Assembly (NCBI GenBank): GCA_964502145.1
Contig: CAZCVI010000059.1
Location: 1 to 47,508, forward strand
Direction of reading: 5' to 3'
Source: CAZCVI01 sp964502145
Lineage (GTDB): Bacteria > Acidobacteriota > Aminicenantia > UBA2199
Length of the DNA: 47,508 nt
Part shown: one piece after another, positions 1 to 7,856 of the stretch
Layout: the number at the start of each line of letters is the position of its first letter
How positions within the stretch are numbered: position 1 is the first letter of the stretch
Made by a program: the position numbers and the translations under genes
The notes under the pieces: generated by a model
Seen by the model: only the letters and a program-made list of their open reading frames with translations
What the model was told of the DNA's origin: nothing
The model's database searches: none

Positions 1-20
1 TTCGACGATTAAATATAGTT

Positions 21-185
21 ACTGTTCAGAATCCAAATAAGTAGACGCGACATCCCTGTCGCATTAACACGCACTGAAGCCCATTAATGCAAATAAGTAG
101 ACGCGACATCCCTGTCGCATTATTTTATTTCACCGCCCTTTAATGCGACAGGGATGTCGCGTCTACTTATTTGGCTTCTGAAACA
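21..185. repeat. Composite inverted-repeat element (REPIN/MITE-like), three copies of a 33-nt palindromic unit
   Basis: Three near-identical 33-nt units carry the core GCGACATCCCTGTCGC, itself a palindrome with a TCCC loop. Two are direct copies (34-66, 90-122) and the third is inverted (141-173). The outer copies extend the inversion outward, ACTGTTCAGAA at the left against TTCTGAAACAGT at the right, so the whole block is one element with long terminal inverted repeats. No transposase is present, so it would be non-autonomous. A fourth, partial copy lies at 3465-3492. Confidence 0.8.
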
Positions 186-260
186 GTACCCCCCCCTATC
201 TCTATTATAAGCTTCACTATTACAGCCTGTTTTTGCTGCAATGGTTAACAAGGAGTAGAT

Positions 261-280
261 GGGGGGCATTGATGCCCCCC
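261..280. terminator. GC-rich hairpin downstream of RiPP precursor 1
   Basis: The arms GGGGGGCAT and ATGCCCCCC form a perfect 9-bp stem around TG. It lies 25 nt past the stop of the distal precursor gene on the minus strand. There is no clear U-tract on either side, so it may act as a 3'-end stabiliser rather than a classical intrinsic terminator. A comparable GC hairpin follows the other precursor gene at 1731-1759. Confidence 0.5.
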
Positions 281-305
281 GTTTACATTGAAACCTCAAT
301 CTTAC

Positions 306-452
306 CTACTTATCACAACCACAGCACATCGTAGCACGACTATAGGTGTCATCTTTATAACTACATGAGCGGGTTGCTTCTTGGTTAAGTGTGCCAAGCG
401 AATCCGGGATGAATTCAGAAAAAGTAATTGAAAAAGTCTCATTTGTCAACAT
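306..452 (-). CDS. RiPP precursor peptide 1 (48 aa, C-terminal MCCGCDK)
   Basis: This 48-codon gene is the second of two paralogous precursors in the operon and the last gene in it. The first 20 residues (MLTNETFSITFS then EFIPDSLG) are identical to those of the paralogue at 1778-1924. The middle (TLNQEATRSCSYKDDTYSRA) diverges and the last seven residues, MCCGCDK, are identical again. A conserved leader, variable middle and invariant Cys-rich tail is a RiPP precursor pattern. AGGAG lies 9 nt before the ATG, with the same flank as the paralogue. The four Cys are C30, C43, C44 and C46. The likely modifier is the rSAM/SPASM protein at 1971-3338. Function and modified residues are unknown; the family is not one I can name. 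Confidence 0.8.
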   Translation of the reverse strand: MLTNETFSITFSEFIPDSLGTLNQEATRSCSYKDDTYSRATMCCGCDK

Positions 453-479
453 GTTGGTTTTCTCCTTTTTTATTTTTTT

Positions 480-1646
480 TCATGGGCATAATTTATATTC
501 AAAATTTTTGGCATTAAAATCGTCGATTTCTTTGCCTTTCCTGCGTAAACAGCAAACCCGATTGTCCTCATCTTCATTCTCTTTTATGAATAAAATATGA
601 CCCTGAGAGATATAAATCGAAATCACGTCAGTGGTGGTGATCTCTTTTAATAATTTCCCGGATTTATCAAGAAGCCAATATTTTCGTTGTCTGGTTTTGT
701 CATCAATATTGCCCTCCACCAGTAAATTTCCTTCCGGGGTAATATCGAAATCAGAATAAATTGGTTTTCGCTTATGGACGGAAGTCGTATATTTTTCGAT
801 ATAGCTGACATGTTTGGCATATTCTTCGTTCCCACGTTTCTTAATAAATTCAGCCTTTTCTTTTTTCCTCCATACATCCAGGTCTTCGTCTGTCACAAGT
901 GGTCCATTAGGAAGAGAGGTTGCGATCTTTCCAATGGAATTTCCTTTGAGGTCGAAAATTTGAAAAATATTTGAGGTACCATCAGTATAGACGATATTAT
1001 TCGCTTTATTTAGCCGCCAAAGAAATTCTGGAAAGAAGGGGACTCCCCACTCACCTTCACTGGGAGACTGGCATATAGTGAACACCTGATTCATTTTTAT
1101 GGGGGTATTAGTGATATTGCCATCTTTGTTGATAATGGCAAGCGACCGTATATAGAATCCGACGAAAAGGTTTCCTCTTTTTTCATAATTGCCATATTTA
1201 TTGATTTCCGATAGTACCCGTCCATCGGGAAGTATCGCGGCACGCCAAACCCCGAATTGGTCGGTAGTATTATATTTCAACACTCTATCAAGCTTGCCGG
1301 ACAATTTCATAAAAGTTATCCAGCGGTTTCCATTGGGCATCTCAGTAAAATAAAGTGTATTGGCGTCACTGAAACCGAAAGTACTTGTACGGGCCATTAA
1401 ACCCGGTCCATAACCTTCGCCTCCTATCTTTCGTAAAAATTTTCCTTCTGGAGAATAGACCTTAATGAAGGAGTCCTTGGCGTCTAAGATATAAATGTTC
1501 CCATCTGGTCCTATTTTTGCTTCAGAAGGGATAAAAACTTGCTCTTGATTTTCCTTTTCCCCTATTATCACAAGATTGGGTGATTGGGAATAAAGGACAC
1601 TTGTGATAAATATGGTGAACAAACAAGCAATCACAACTTTATTCAT
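480..1646 (-). CDS. Secreted six-bladed beta-propeller (NHL-like) protein
   Basis: This is a 388-residue protein with an N-terminal signal peptide (MNKVVIACLFTIFITSVLYS). Blade-like NHL repeats follow, for example GPDGNIYILDAKDSFIKVYS near residues 50-70 and later TPEGNLLVEGN and DKSGKLLKEI. It resembles the 6-bladed beta-propeller proteins that in Bacteroidetes often neighbour small secreted peptides (from memory of the family, not searched). The start at 1646 is chosen because an AGGAG box lies about 9 nt upstream and the signal peptide begins there; an in-frame ATG at 1754 would run through a GC hairpin. It lies between the two precursor genes, 131 nt after one and 27 nt before the other, so it is probably cotranscribed. 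A role in binding or presenting the peptide outside the cytoplasm is inference only. Confidence 0.8.
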   Translation of the reverse strand: MNKVVIACLFTIFITSVLYSQSPNLVIIGEKENQEQVFIPSEAKIGPDGNIYILDAKDSFIKVYSPEGKFLRKIGGEGYGPGLMARTSTFGFSDANTLYFTEMPNGNRWITFMKLSGKLDRVLKYNTTDQFGVWRAAILPDGRVLSEINKYGNYEKRGNLFVGFYIRSLAIINKDGNITNTPIKMNQVFTICQSPSEGEWGVPFFPEFLWRLNKANNIVYTDGTSNIFQIFDLKGNSIGKIATSLPNGPLVTDEDLDVWRKKEKAEFIKKRGNEEYAKHVSYIEKYTTSVHKRKPIYSDFDITPEGNLLVEGNIDDKTRQRKYWLLDKSGKLLKEITTTDVISIYISQGHILFIKENEDEDNRVCCLRRKGKEIDDFNAKNFEYKLCP

Positions 1647-1730
1647 TATTATTATCTCCTTTTTTTTAAATTGCATAACGAGTGTGACGATTGAAATCGT
1701 ACATATTACACCTGTATAATCCGTAGAAAG

Positions 1731-1759
1731 AATAAATGGGGGGATTCCCCCCATTTATT
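1731..1759. terminator. Strong hairpin between precursor 2 and the propeller gene, candidate attenuator
   Basis: A perfect 13-bp stem, AATAAATGGGGGG paired with CCCCCCATTTATT, surrounds a 3-nt loop. It starts 18 nt after the stop of precursor 2 on the minus strand. The AT-rich end of the stem gives a weak U-rich stretch but no clean U-tract. Its position inside the operon fits partial termination or mRNA end protection that would raise precursor yield over the propeller. Confidence 0.6.
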
Positions 1760-1777
1760 TTAAAACCTCGATCCTAC

Positions 1778-1924
1778 CTACTTATCACAACCACAGCACA
1801 TTGTCTTGCGACTATAGTTGTCTGCAAAATAATTGGAGGAACGTTCTGCTTCCATGCCAAGTGAACCAAGCGAATCCGGGATAAACTCAGAAAAAGTAAT
1901 TGAAAAAGTCTCATTTGTTAACAT
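1778..1924 (-). CDS. RiPP precursor peptide 2 (48 aa, C-terminal MCCGCDK)
   Basis: This is the proximal precursor, starting 46 nt after the stop of the rSAM maturase gene. Residues 1-20 are identical to precursor 1. The variable part reads SLGMEAERSSNYFADNYSRK and the tail is MCCGCDK, giving three Cys (C43, C44, C46). An upstream in-frame ATG at 2047 would overlap the maturase; the start at 1924 has AGGAG 9 nt upstream, exactly as in precursor 1. Two YS/NY-containing segments and the CCGC motif are candidate modification sites for a SPASM enzyme (thioether or C-C crosslink), but the chemistry cannot be read from sequence. Leader DNA is nearly identical to precursor 1 even at third codon positions, which points to recent duplication or gene conversion. 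Confidence 0.85.
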   Translation of the reverse strand: MLTNETFSITFSEFIPDSLGSLGMEAERSSNYFADNYSRKTMCCGCDK

Positions 1925-1970
1925 GTTAATTTTCTCCTTTTTTTTTATTGGTATTTTTTTTTCAGCACTA

Positions 1971-3338
1971 TTATTGCCCTTGGTCGAGTTTTGTTTCACC
2001 CATCCAAAGAGCCAGAGGGTCAAAATTTTCTTCGTGATCAACAACATCCCGGCAAAGTTCTTCTTGATGTTTTTGAGTACAGAGGGGCATAAAAAGATTG
2101 TTGTTCCTGATAATATTATTCAGCCGGCATCCGCCGTAACAGATAACCTTTAAATCGCAATTTTTACAGGTCGCAATATTGTCGACTTCCACCAATTTTA
2201 GGTCCCGATTTATCTTTTCCATGATTTCTAACAGATCATTATCTCTGATATTTCCATACTTTGTTTTATCGTAATAATAATTACAGGGGTAAACGTCACC
2301 AGTGCTTGAGATTACGATCGTTTCACCATAACCGCAATTATTCATCTTGACATTCTTGTCATACCTGGGAAGAATTTTTAAATGCTTTTGGAACAACTGC
2401 CCCATAACCTTCCGCACTGTTTTTGAGCCAATCTCCTTGGAGGCAAAAAGATGGTTATCATTTGCCCGACCTTCTTTCATGAGTTGCGATGTTCTAATAT
2501 TGACCTTCGGGCCAAACATCTTCATCAGGTTTTCGAGATTTTTTTTCAAATCCTCAACGTTCTGAGGCATGACGGAGATAGCAATGTCTATAGAAATGGC
2601 GGAATCCTCTATCCATTTGGCTGCCTGAATTACCCGATCAAAGACACCCTTACCACGAACACTATCATTCACCTCGGCGGTGGCCCCATCCAGACTCATC
2701 TGAATCCTTTCAACCGATTTCTCCAGTCTTTTGACAATCTTTTCATCGGTAAAAAAGGTTCCATTAGAGAAAAGAGTCACCTTAAGACCTCTTTCATTGG
2801 CTCGTTCAAGAAGTTCAAAAATCCCAGGATGCATCATCGGTTCACCACCGCTGAAACACACGCGGGTTTGATATGTGGCGGAGAAAGTATCAATTATGTG
2901 CAACCATTCCTCTGTGCTCAACTCGTGAAGTCTTTCTTCACCTGCATCTTGAAAACATTGGGGGCAAGAAAGGTTACATTTCATGCTCAAATCAAGATGG
3001 AGAGAGGGGTTTTCAACATGAAAATCAATGACTTCTGAATGCTCGTAAAATCCTTTCTTCTCAACTTTAACAAGAAAGCGCTGCAATTGGGAGACGATTG
3101 TTGCTTGATCAATGCCTTCACTCTTAAAGGCGTTGATTACCTGCTCAATGGTATACCCATCTCTGAAAAAGTGCAAGATTCGTGCCCCGAATTCGTTGGT
3201 GGTGAAGAAGCTGGCTTTTTCTGGAGCAATGAACAAATAGAAATCCCCGACCTTCCGTTCCGTCACGTTTATTGGTAACGGAATCCCTTTTTTAATATCA
3301 AAATCCTTCTTACGTTCGACAATCGTTGGATTTACCAT
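1971..3338 (-). CDS. Radical SAM/SPASM peptide maturase with fused PqqD-like recognition domain
   Basis: The protein has 455 residues. Residues about 20-100 look like a PqqD-type RiPP recognition element. The radical SAM cluster motif CNLSCPQC is at C121, C125 and C128 (CX3CX2C), followed by CFSGGEP, which fits the SAM-binding GGE motif. The C-terminal SPASM domain has a canonical CX11GX4C, then CKNCDLKVICYGGC (CX2CX5CX3C) and a final Cys in PLCTQ, enough for auxiliary Fe-S clusters. The fused RRE should bind the shared leader of the two 48-residue precursors encoded just downstream. GAGGG precedes the ATG closely and a near-consensus promoter lies at 3390-3418. Being first in the operon, it probably drives expression of the whole unit. 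The exact crosslink type is not predictable. Confidence 0.92.
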   Translation of the reverse strand: MVNPTIVERKKDFDIKKGIPLPINVTERKVGDFYLFIAPEKASFFTTNEFGARILHFFRDGYTIEQVINAFKSEGIDQATIVSQLQRFLVKVEKKGFYEHSEVIDFHVENPSLHLDLSMKCNLSCPQCFQDAGEERLHELSTEEWLHIIDTFSATYQTRVCFSGGEPMMHPGIFELLERANERGLKVTLFSNGTFFTDEKIVKRLEKSVERIQMSLDGATAEVNDSVRGKGVFDRVIQAAKWIEDSAISIDIAISVMPQNVEDLKKNLENLMKMFGPKVNIRTSQLMKEGRANDNHLFASKEIGSKTVRKVMGQLFQKHLKILPRYDKNVKMNNCGYGETIVISSTGDVYPCNYYYDKTKYGNIRDNDLLEIMEKINRDLKLVEVDNIATCKNCDLKVICYGGCRLNNIIRNNNLFMPLCTQKHQEELCRDVVDHEENFDPLALWMGETKLDQGQ

Positions 3339-3389
3339 TTTACCCTCAATTATTTAGTATTTTCATCAACTGCATAATTCTTAAAAGGT

Positions 3390-3418
3390 ATTATACCACA
3401 TGCCCAGAAAAATATCAA
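3390..3418 (-). promoter_or_regulatory. Sigma70-type promoter of the RiPP operon
   Basis: On the minus strand TTGATA is followed by 17 nt and TATAAT. It lies 52 nt upstream of the maturase start codon, so the transcript would have a short leader of about 45 nt. Confidence 0.7.
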
Positions 3419-3464
3419 AAATAAGTTTTTTTTATGTTGAGAATTAATGGACGATGGATTAAAC

Positions 3465-3492
3465 TAATGCGACAAGGATGTCGCGTCTACTA
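3465..3492. repeat. Fourth, partial copy of the 33-nt palindromic unit
   Basis: TAATGCGACAAGGATGTCGC followed by GTCTACTA matches the inverted copy at 141-173 with one change in the loop (AGGA instead of GGGA). The copy ends on the stop codon of the neighbouring small gene, so the repeat supplies that stop. Confidence 0.75.
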
Positions 3493-3801
3493 GATTTGAT
3501 AGACATATATATATGGAGTCTCATCAGAGTTTTTTTTCTGGCTGTTCTCCAATTCTGTTAATAGCATGGCCTTGTTTTTGAAGATGTACTCGGCTGCATA
3601 TCCAAAAATGTGGAATCGAAATGCATTTGAATTCTCAGCTAATGTCTTAAACTCATCCATGGTGGCAAGTACCCCCAATTCGATTAATTCTTTGGCCGAA
3701 GGCGTGTTTAAATCGATTTCAGCAGTGTTTTTCAATATCTCACCGCTTCCATGGAACAAATAATCCGGAATTATGTAATAAATATTTGCATATGTTAGCA
3801 T
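3490..3801 (-). CDS. Small hypothetical protein (103 aa)
   Basis: I do not recognise this protein. It has 103 residues, no signal peptide and no Cys, and is mixed alpha-helical in appearance (for example ELIELGVLATMDEFKTLAEN and KNKAMLLTELENSQKKN). GAGGAAA lies about 6 nt before the ATG, which supports translation. It lies upstream of the RiPP operon on the same strand, but the maturase has its own promoter, so the link to that operon is weak. Its last codons abut the repeat at 3465-3492, whose sequence provides the TAG stop; the original C-terminus may have been altered by that insertion. Confidence 0.55.
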   Translation of the reverse strand: MLTYANIYYIIPDYLFHGSGEILKNTAEIDLNTPSAKELIELGVLATMDEFKTLAENSNAFRFHIFGYAAEYIFKNKAMLLTELENSQKKNSDETPYIYVYQI

Positions 3802-3907
3802 AGTAAGTTTCCTCTATAATTACAGTCTTATTGAAACAGCGAAGAAAATATTTTTTTCTGCTGCCACCTATTGAAATAACGTTTCGTTTTAGCTAAAATC
3901 ATATCAC

Positions 3908-4066
3908 CCTGGATTCACGGCCAGATTCTTGAAAAAACATGGACGACATGGACAGAGTGGACGATATGGACGATGTGGAGCAAAAACAAAAGCATTTTTT
4001 TGTCCATATCGTCCACTAAGTCCATATCGTCCACAACGATTCCAGAAACTTGGCGGTGAATCCAGG
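3908..4066. repeat. Inverted-repeat element with interior 9-nt GTGGACGAT-type repeats (copy 1)
   Basis: Outer arms of about 28 nt (CCTGGATTCACGGCCAGATT against the complement of a right arm ending GGCGGTGAATCCAGG) enclose short repeats. The left half has TGGACGACA, TGGACAGAG, TGGACGATA and TGGACGATG in tandem; the right half carries the complement, TCCATATCG and TCCACTAAG units. The entire element can fold into one long hairpin. A second member with the same arms but a different interior unit is at 31884-32066. It encodes no protein and fills the gap between two divergent genes. Confidence 0.75.
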
Positions 4067-4079
4067 TCACGATTACACA

Positions 4080-4106
4080 TTGTATTTATAATTATTATTA
4101 TATAAT
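4080..4106 (+). promoter_or_regulatory. AT-rich promoter region with a leader hairpin
   Basis: TTGTAT, 15 nt and TATAAT form a suboptimal sigma70 pair; a second TATAAT is at 4109-4114. The leader has a small hairpin, GATAGC-GAG-GCTATC (4121-4135), immediately before a strong AGAGGAGG ribosome binding site. Confidence 0.45.
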
Positions 4107-4150
4107 ATTATAATAGATATGATAGCGAGGCTATCAGAGGAGGATTAATT

Positions 4151-5827
4151 ATGAAAAAAACAATGCTGTGGAAGATGGCAGTTTGTCTTATCGCGGTTGT
4201 GGTGCTATTTTTAGTTTGGCAGGGGTGTGGGAAGGGCAGTGTGAAATCTGCCACCAAGAACAGTTTTGATGAAGTTACTTCCCAATTGGATAAAGGCGGA
4301 AATTTTTATCTTTATGCCAGTACCGAGAAATTAATTCAAACCGTGGATGAATTTGCCGCCTCTATGCGAAAAATAATAGCCACGCCAACTTCGCCATCAG
4401 AACCCGTCAACAATGATGGCTTAAAGGTTTTTGATTTTATTTACAATTTATATAAGAAAAGCGGTTTGAATGAGATCAGTGGTATTGGTATCAGTTCCGT
4501 GGCCATTGCCGAGGACCTGAATCACAGTAAAATCGTGGTGCATCACTATAAAGACAGAAACACTGGCTTGATCTGGCAAATGTCTGCCAAAGAACCTGGA
4601 CCCCAAGACGAATTGGGCATGTTACCTGCCAATACCGTATTGGCTGGCTTCGGTGATTTTGACGTCAAACAATTCTGGACCTTTTTAACCCGGGAGCTAA
4701 CTACTTCAAATATCCCAGAAATTAGAGAGGGTTTCACCAAAATGGGACCGGAACTGTTAAAAGAGGGTATTGATCTAAACAAATTACTGAATTCCCTGAA
4801 GGGGCGCATGGGTTACGTTATCACGTTGGACAACAATGTCCGCAAAGCATTGCCCATTGGTACGCAAACCATGGAAATCCCAGACCCGGCATTGGCTCTT
4901 ATTATGTCAGTTACTGACGATTACCTGTTCAATCTTTTGGCCAACAAAATGCCTCCGGCCTATAAATCTGAACGGGACGGCATTAAAAAAATCAGCATCC
5001 CTATGCCACCGATGCCAATTACAGTAGAACCCGTGATAGTTTTAACCCAAGGTCATCTGATTTTTGCTTCCAACAGTAAAATTGTGGATTCCATGCTGGC
5101 GACTAAAAAAAGCGGGCAAGGATTAACGGCTGGCGAGGAATTTAAGCAGTTGTCGATTCATATGCCAGAAAAAGGGAATGGCTTTCGTTTTATCAGTTCG
5201 CGGTTGATGGAGACGTTCAATGATATTATGCAAAAATTAATGGCTGAAAAAGGCAGTACCAGTCAAGCAGATGCTGAAGCATTAAATCTGCTGTCCAAAT
5301 TATTCCCCAAGAAAATCGCCATGTACTTGGTGACGCAGCACAACGCGGAAGGTTCGATAACCTTTGTTAATCACACCATGGGCGTGGAGACGCTACTGCT
5401 CATGCCCGCGATGGTCACGACTGGCATGGTAGCGGCGATTGCCATCCCTAATATTATGGCTGCCACATCCAAAGGAAAACAAAAAGCCACGATGGGTGAT
5501 TTAAAATCCATTGCCACTGCAATTGAAAGTTATATAGTAGACAATAACAAGGCGCCGGTGGGTAATAGTGTGGCCGAACTCAAACTGCTATTAGAACCTT
5601 TCTATATCCGCCAATTACCACTTAAAGATGCGTGGGGCAATGATTTTCTTTACACGTATGGCACGGGCAAGAATAAGGTATCCTATGCGGTGGCTTCTCC
5701 TGGAAAAGATGGTATTTTTAATGGCTGGGAGCAACGGGGGGAATACCTAATGGCAGGCGACCTTGATTTTAATAATGATATTATTATTGCCGACATGACC
5801 TTCGTTTTTGGACCCATGGTGAAGTAA
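4151..5827 (+). CDS. Secreted or membrane-anchored protein with a GspG pseudopilin-like C-terminus
   Basis: The protein has 558 residues. An N-terminal hydrophobic segment (residues 8-24) ends in WQGC, a poor lipobox, so anchoring by lipid or by the helix are both possible. Residues about 35-410 are a large extracytoplasmic region, similar in style to DUF3352-type proteins but not firmly assigned. A hydrophobic stretch and GMVAAIAIPNIMAATSKGK follow. The last 130 residues match the periplasmic part of type II secretion pseudopilin GspG: the AIAIPN helix, LPLKDAWGNDFLYTYG, and AVASPGKDGIFNGWE. The prepilin peptidase motif (GFTLIE) is missing, so this is a fusion that borrows the pseudopilin fold rather than a true pseudopilin. 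The start is fixed by AGAGGAGG about 6 nt upstream. The gene is apparently monocistronic. Confidence 0.8.
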   Translation: MKKTMLWKMAVCLIAVVVLFLVWQGCGKGSVKSATKNSFDEVTSQLDKGGNFYLYASTEKLIQTVDEFAASMRKIIATPTSPSEPVNNDGLKVFDFIYNLYKKSGLNEISGIGISSVAIAEDLNHSKIVVHHYKDRNTGLIWQMSAKEPGPQDELGMLPANTVLAGFGDFDVKQFWTFLTRELTTSNIPEIREGFTKMGPELLKEGIDLNKLLNSLKGRMGYVITLDNNVRKALPIGTQTMEIPDPALALIMSVTDDYLFNLLANKMPPAYKSERDGIKKISIPMPPMPITVEPVIVLTQGHLIFASNSKIVDSMLATKKSGQGLTAGEEFKQLSIHMPEKGNGFRFISSRLMETFNDIMQKLMAEKGSTSQADAEALNLLSKLFPKKIAMYLVTQHNAEGSITFVNHTMGVETLLLMPAMVTTGMVAAIAIPNIMAATSKGKQKATMGDLKSIATAIESYIVDNNKAPVGNSVAELKLLLEPFYIRQLPLKDAWGNDFLYTYGTGKNKVSYAVASPGKDGIFNGWEQRGEYLMAGDLDFNNDIIIADMTFVFGPMVK

Positions 5828-5943
5828 CCAGGAAAAGATAGGATTATGAATTAGGGACTGGCGAATTTGTGCCATTATTATGCCGTGTGAAAATGGCCCG
5901 AACCTGATTTGACCTTCAGATTTATTTTTGCGGAGGCATTCTT

Positions 5944-5972
5944 TTGACTAATAAAGGTGAATATTATACAAT
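5944..5972 (+). promoter_or_regulatory. Promoter placed for a leaderless transcript
   Basis: TTGACT, 17 nt and TACAAT are followed by only 6 nt before the ATG at 5979. The expected transcription start coincides with the A of the start codon, and there is no Shine-Dalgarno sequence. Confidence 0.7.
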
Positions 5973-5978
5973 GGATAT

Positions 5979-7856
5979 ATGAATAGTTTTACTGCCAATC
6001 TGTATGAGTCAAACATTACTGCCCTGCAAAAATTTAATCCGCAATTACTCCAATTACTGACATCCCTAAAAGAAGAACGATACCGCACAGAACCGGCCAG
6101 ATCAGGTTTCCTCACCCTGATTTATGGCCACAAGGGACAGGAATTTTACCTGCACTCGAAATTCAAGCCGGAAGAAGAAGCGCTAAAACTGGTGCAGAAA
6201 GTCGATTTGAAGGCGGATCATATCATTGTTTTCGGCCTGGGCTTGGGTTACCACCTGGAACTGCTGCTCACACTGAAAGCTAAAAACAGCCGCTTACTGC
6301 TGGTAGAACCAGACCTGGAAATTGTTAAACACTCGTTAAAAACAATGGATTGGCAAGGTTTATTGTCACGGCACGATTTTTTTTATTGTTTTGGTAGCGA
6401 TCTTAACCTGCTGGCCACCGTGATTGGACAAACTGTGGATGTGATCACTCTTGATCGGGTGGAGTGGGTGGAATTGGCTTCTGAAACCCGCTTGCTGCAA
6501 GCCTATTTCAGCACGGCACGGCAAAAAATAGATAGCGAAATTAAAACGCTGTTATATGATTTTAAAACCCGCTTGGCTGAAGATGCGATGGTGCCCCGCA
6601 ATATATTGAAGAATATCAGGGGCTTGCTTAACAGTCGACCACTTAAAGCATTAAAAAACAAATTCGCGGGCAAACCAGGGGTGATTGTTTCGGCAGGTCC
6701 CTCTTTAGACCGCAATATCTTGTACCTCAAGAAAATCCGGGACCGGGCGGTGATTATCTGCGTGGATACGGCACTAAAACCGCTACTGAAACGTGGTATA
6801 CATCCTCATTTCACGGTGACGGCAGACCCCTCTTATAAGAATTACCTGCACTTGCAAGGCACGGAGCGGGATATCCGGTATTTTATACTGGCCGATACAG
6901 GCGTGGCCGCGCAGGTGTATGCTGATTTCCACAGCCATCTTTTTTCGGTTAGCCTGGGGAAACCAATCTTAAAAATGATTGAAAGCAATATGGGCGAGCT
7001 GGGCGAATTGGAAGCCTGGGGAAGCGTGATCAGTTTAACACTCAATTTTGCTATTTATCTGGGTCTGGAACCGATTGTATTCATGGGACAGGATTTTGCT
7101 TTTTCGGGACTGCGCAATCACTGCCGCGGCACATCCTGGGAAGAAAATGTGATGGAATATACGCGCGACTTAGACCACATCCAACGAACTGAAAAACAGG
7201 GCATCTCGGGGATTGCCAAAATCTTGGAAATACCGGATATTTACGGCCATAAAACAATGTCCTCGGACCGCTTACTGCTGTATAAAAATTATTTGACGAA
7301 ATCCTTGACCTCTTATCCCGCGAAACGATTTATCAATGCTTCTGAAGGGGGGGTCTTGACGGAAATCGAAACAATGCCATTGGTCGAGGTGCTAAAAACA
7401 TGGGTTTATCCTGGTTCACCGATTGACTTTTCCAAACTCTTCACTATCCCTACGCTGGGGAACCCACAAAGTAAAAAACAATTGCTGACCTTCTTTAAAG
7501 GAAAAGTCAACTTCTTTAAAAAATACGCGCGCAAAATAGCGGAGAAAATCGCAACCCTCAATGCTCTGGAAAATATGGGAAGCGAATCACTTAAATCAAT
7601 CATCCAGGAAACAGAAAAATTAAAAGACCAGTTGTATACCAATCCCCACAACGGTGAAATCGTGGAGATGTGGACGCAAGGCCCGATCTATCATTTCCTC
7701 AAGCGTTTGGCCAAAGTGGAAAAACCGGCTACTGGTTTTAATGATGCATATGGCAAAGAACTGGGCGTGCTTTTTCGCGATTATTTTTTGCAGCTATCCC
7801 CTACGCTATCGAGTATTATCAGTAGCTTTGAAGATAGTATCAATGATCTCCAGTGA
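5979..7856 (+). CDS. DUF115 / MptE-like protein (Maf-type motility-associated glycosyltransferase family)
   Basis: This 625-residue cytoplasmic protein belongs to the DUF115 family, which includes 6-hydroxymethylpterin pyrophosphokinase MptE-like domains and the Maf flagellin glycosylation factors. An N-terminal region with a nucleotide-binding-like turn (IIVFGLGLGYHLELLL, about residues 85-100) is followed by the DUF115 core. That core starts at PGVIVSAGPSLDRN (about 232-245) and runs through VICVDTALKPLLKRGIHPHF and FMGQDFAFSG. The C-terminal third is helical and lysine-rich. No flagellar gene is in the window, so a motility role is not supported by context; a sugar-nucleotide transferase for a surface structure is possible. 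The start at 5979 has no ribosome binding site but sits at the predicted transcription start. Its stop overlaps the start of the sigma factor gene. Confidence 0.8.
   Translation: MNSFTANLYESNITALQKFNPQLLQLLTSLKEERYRTEPARSGFLTLIYGHKGQEFYLHSKFKPEEEALKLVQKVDLKADHIIVFGLGLGYHLELLLTLKAKNSRLLLVEPDLEIVKHSLKTMDWQGLLSRHDFFYCFGSDLNLLATVIGQTVDVITLDRVEWVELASETRLLQAYFSTARQKIDSEIKTLLYDFKTRLAEDAMVPRNILKNIRGLLNSRPLKALKNKFAGKPGVIVSAGPSLDRNILYLKKIRDRAVIICVDTALKPLLKRGIHPHFTVTADPSYKNYLHLQGTERDIRYFILADTGVAAQVYADFHSHLFSVSLGKPILKMIESNMGELGELEAWGSVISLTLNFAIYLGLEPIVFMGQDFAFSGLRNHCRGTSWEENVMEYTRDLDHIQRTEKQGISGIAKILEIPDIYGHKTMSSDRLLLYKNYLTKSLTSYPAKRFINASEGGVLTEIETMPLVEVLKTWVYPGSPIDFSKLFTIPTLGNPQSKKQLLTFFKGKVNFFKKYARKIAEKIATLNALENMGSESLKSIIQETEKLKDQLYTNPHNGEIVEMWTQGPIYHFLKRLAKVEKPATGFNDAYGKELGVLFRDYFLQLSPTLSSIISSFEDSINDLQ

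Noticed and set aside
34..173. Left-edge repeats considered as a CRISPR array
   Set aside because: Only three copies, one inverted, with unequal gaps and no cas gene.
1647..1754. Longer start for the propeller protein
   Set aside because: It runs through the hairpin, has no ribosome binding site and would bury the signal peptide.
1925..2047. Longer start for precursor 2 (89 residues)
   Set aside because: It would overlap the maturase gene, and the 48-residue form matches precursor 1 including its ribosome binding site.
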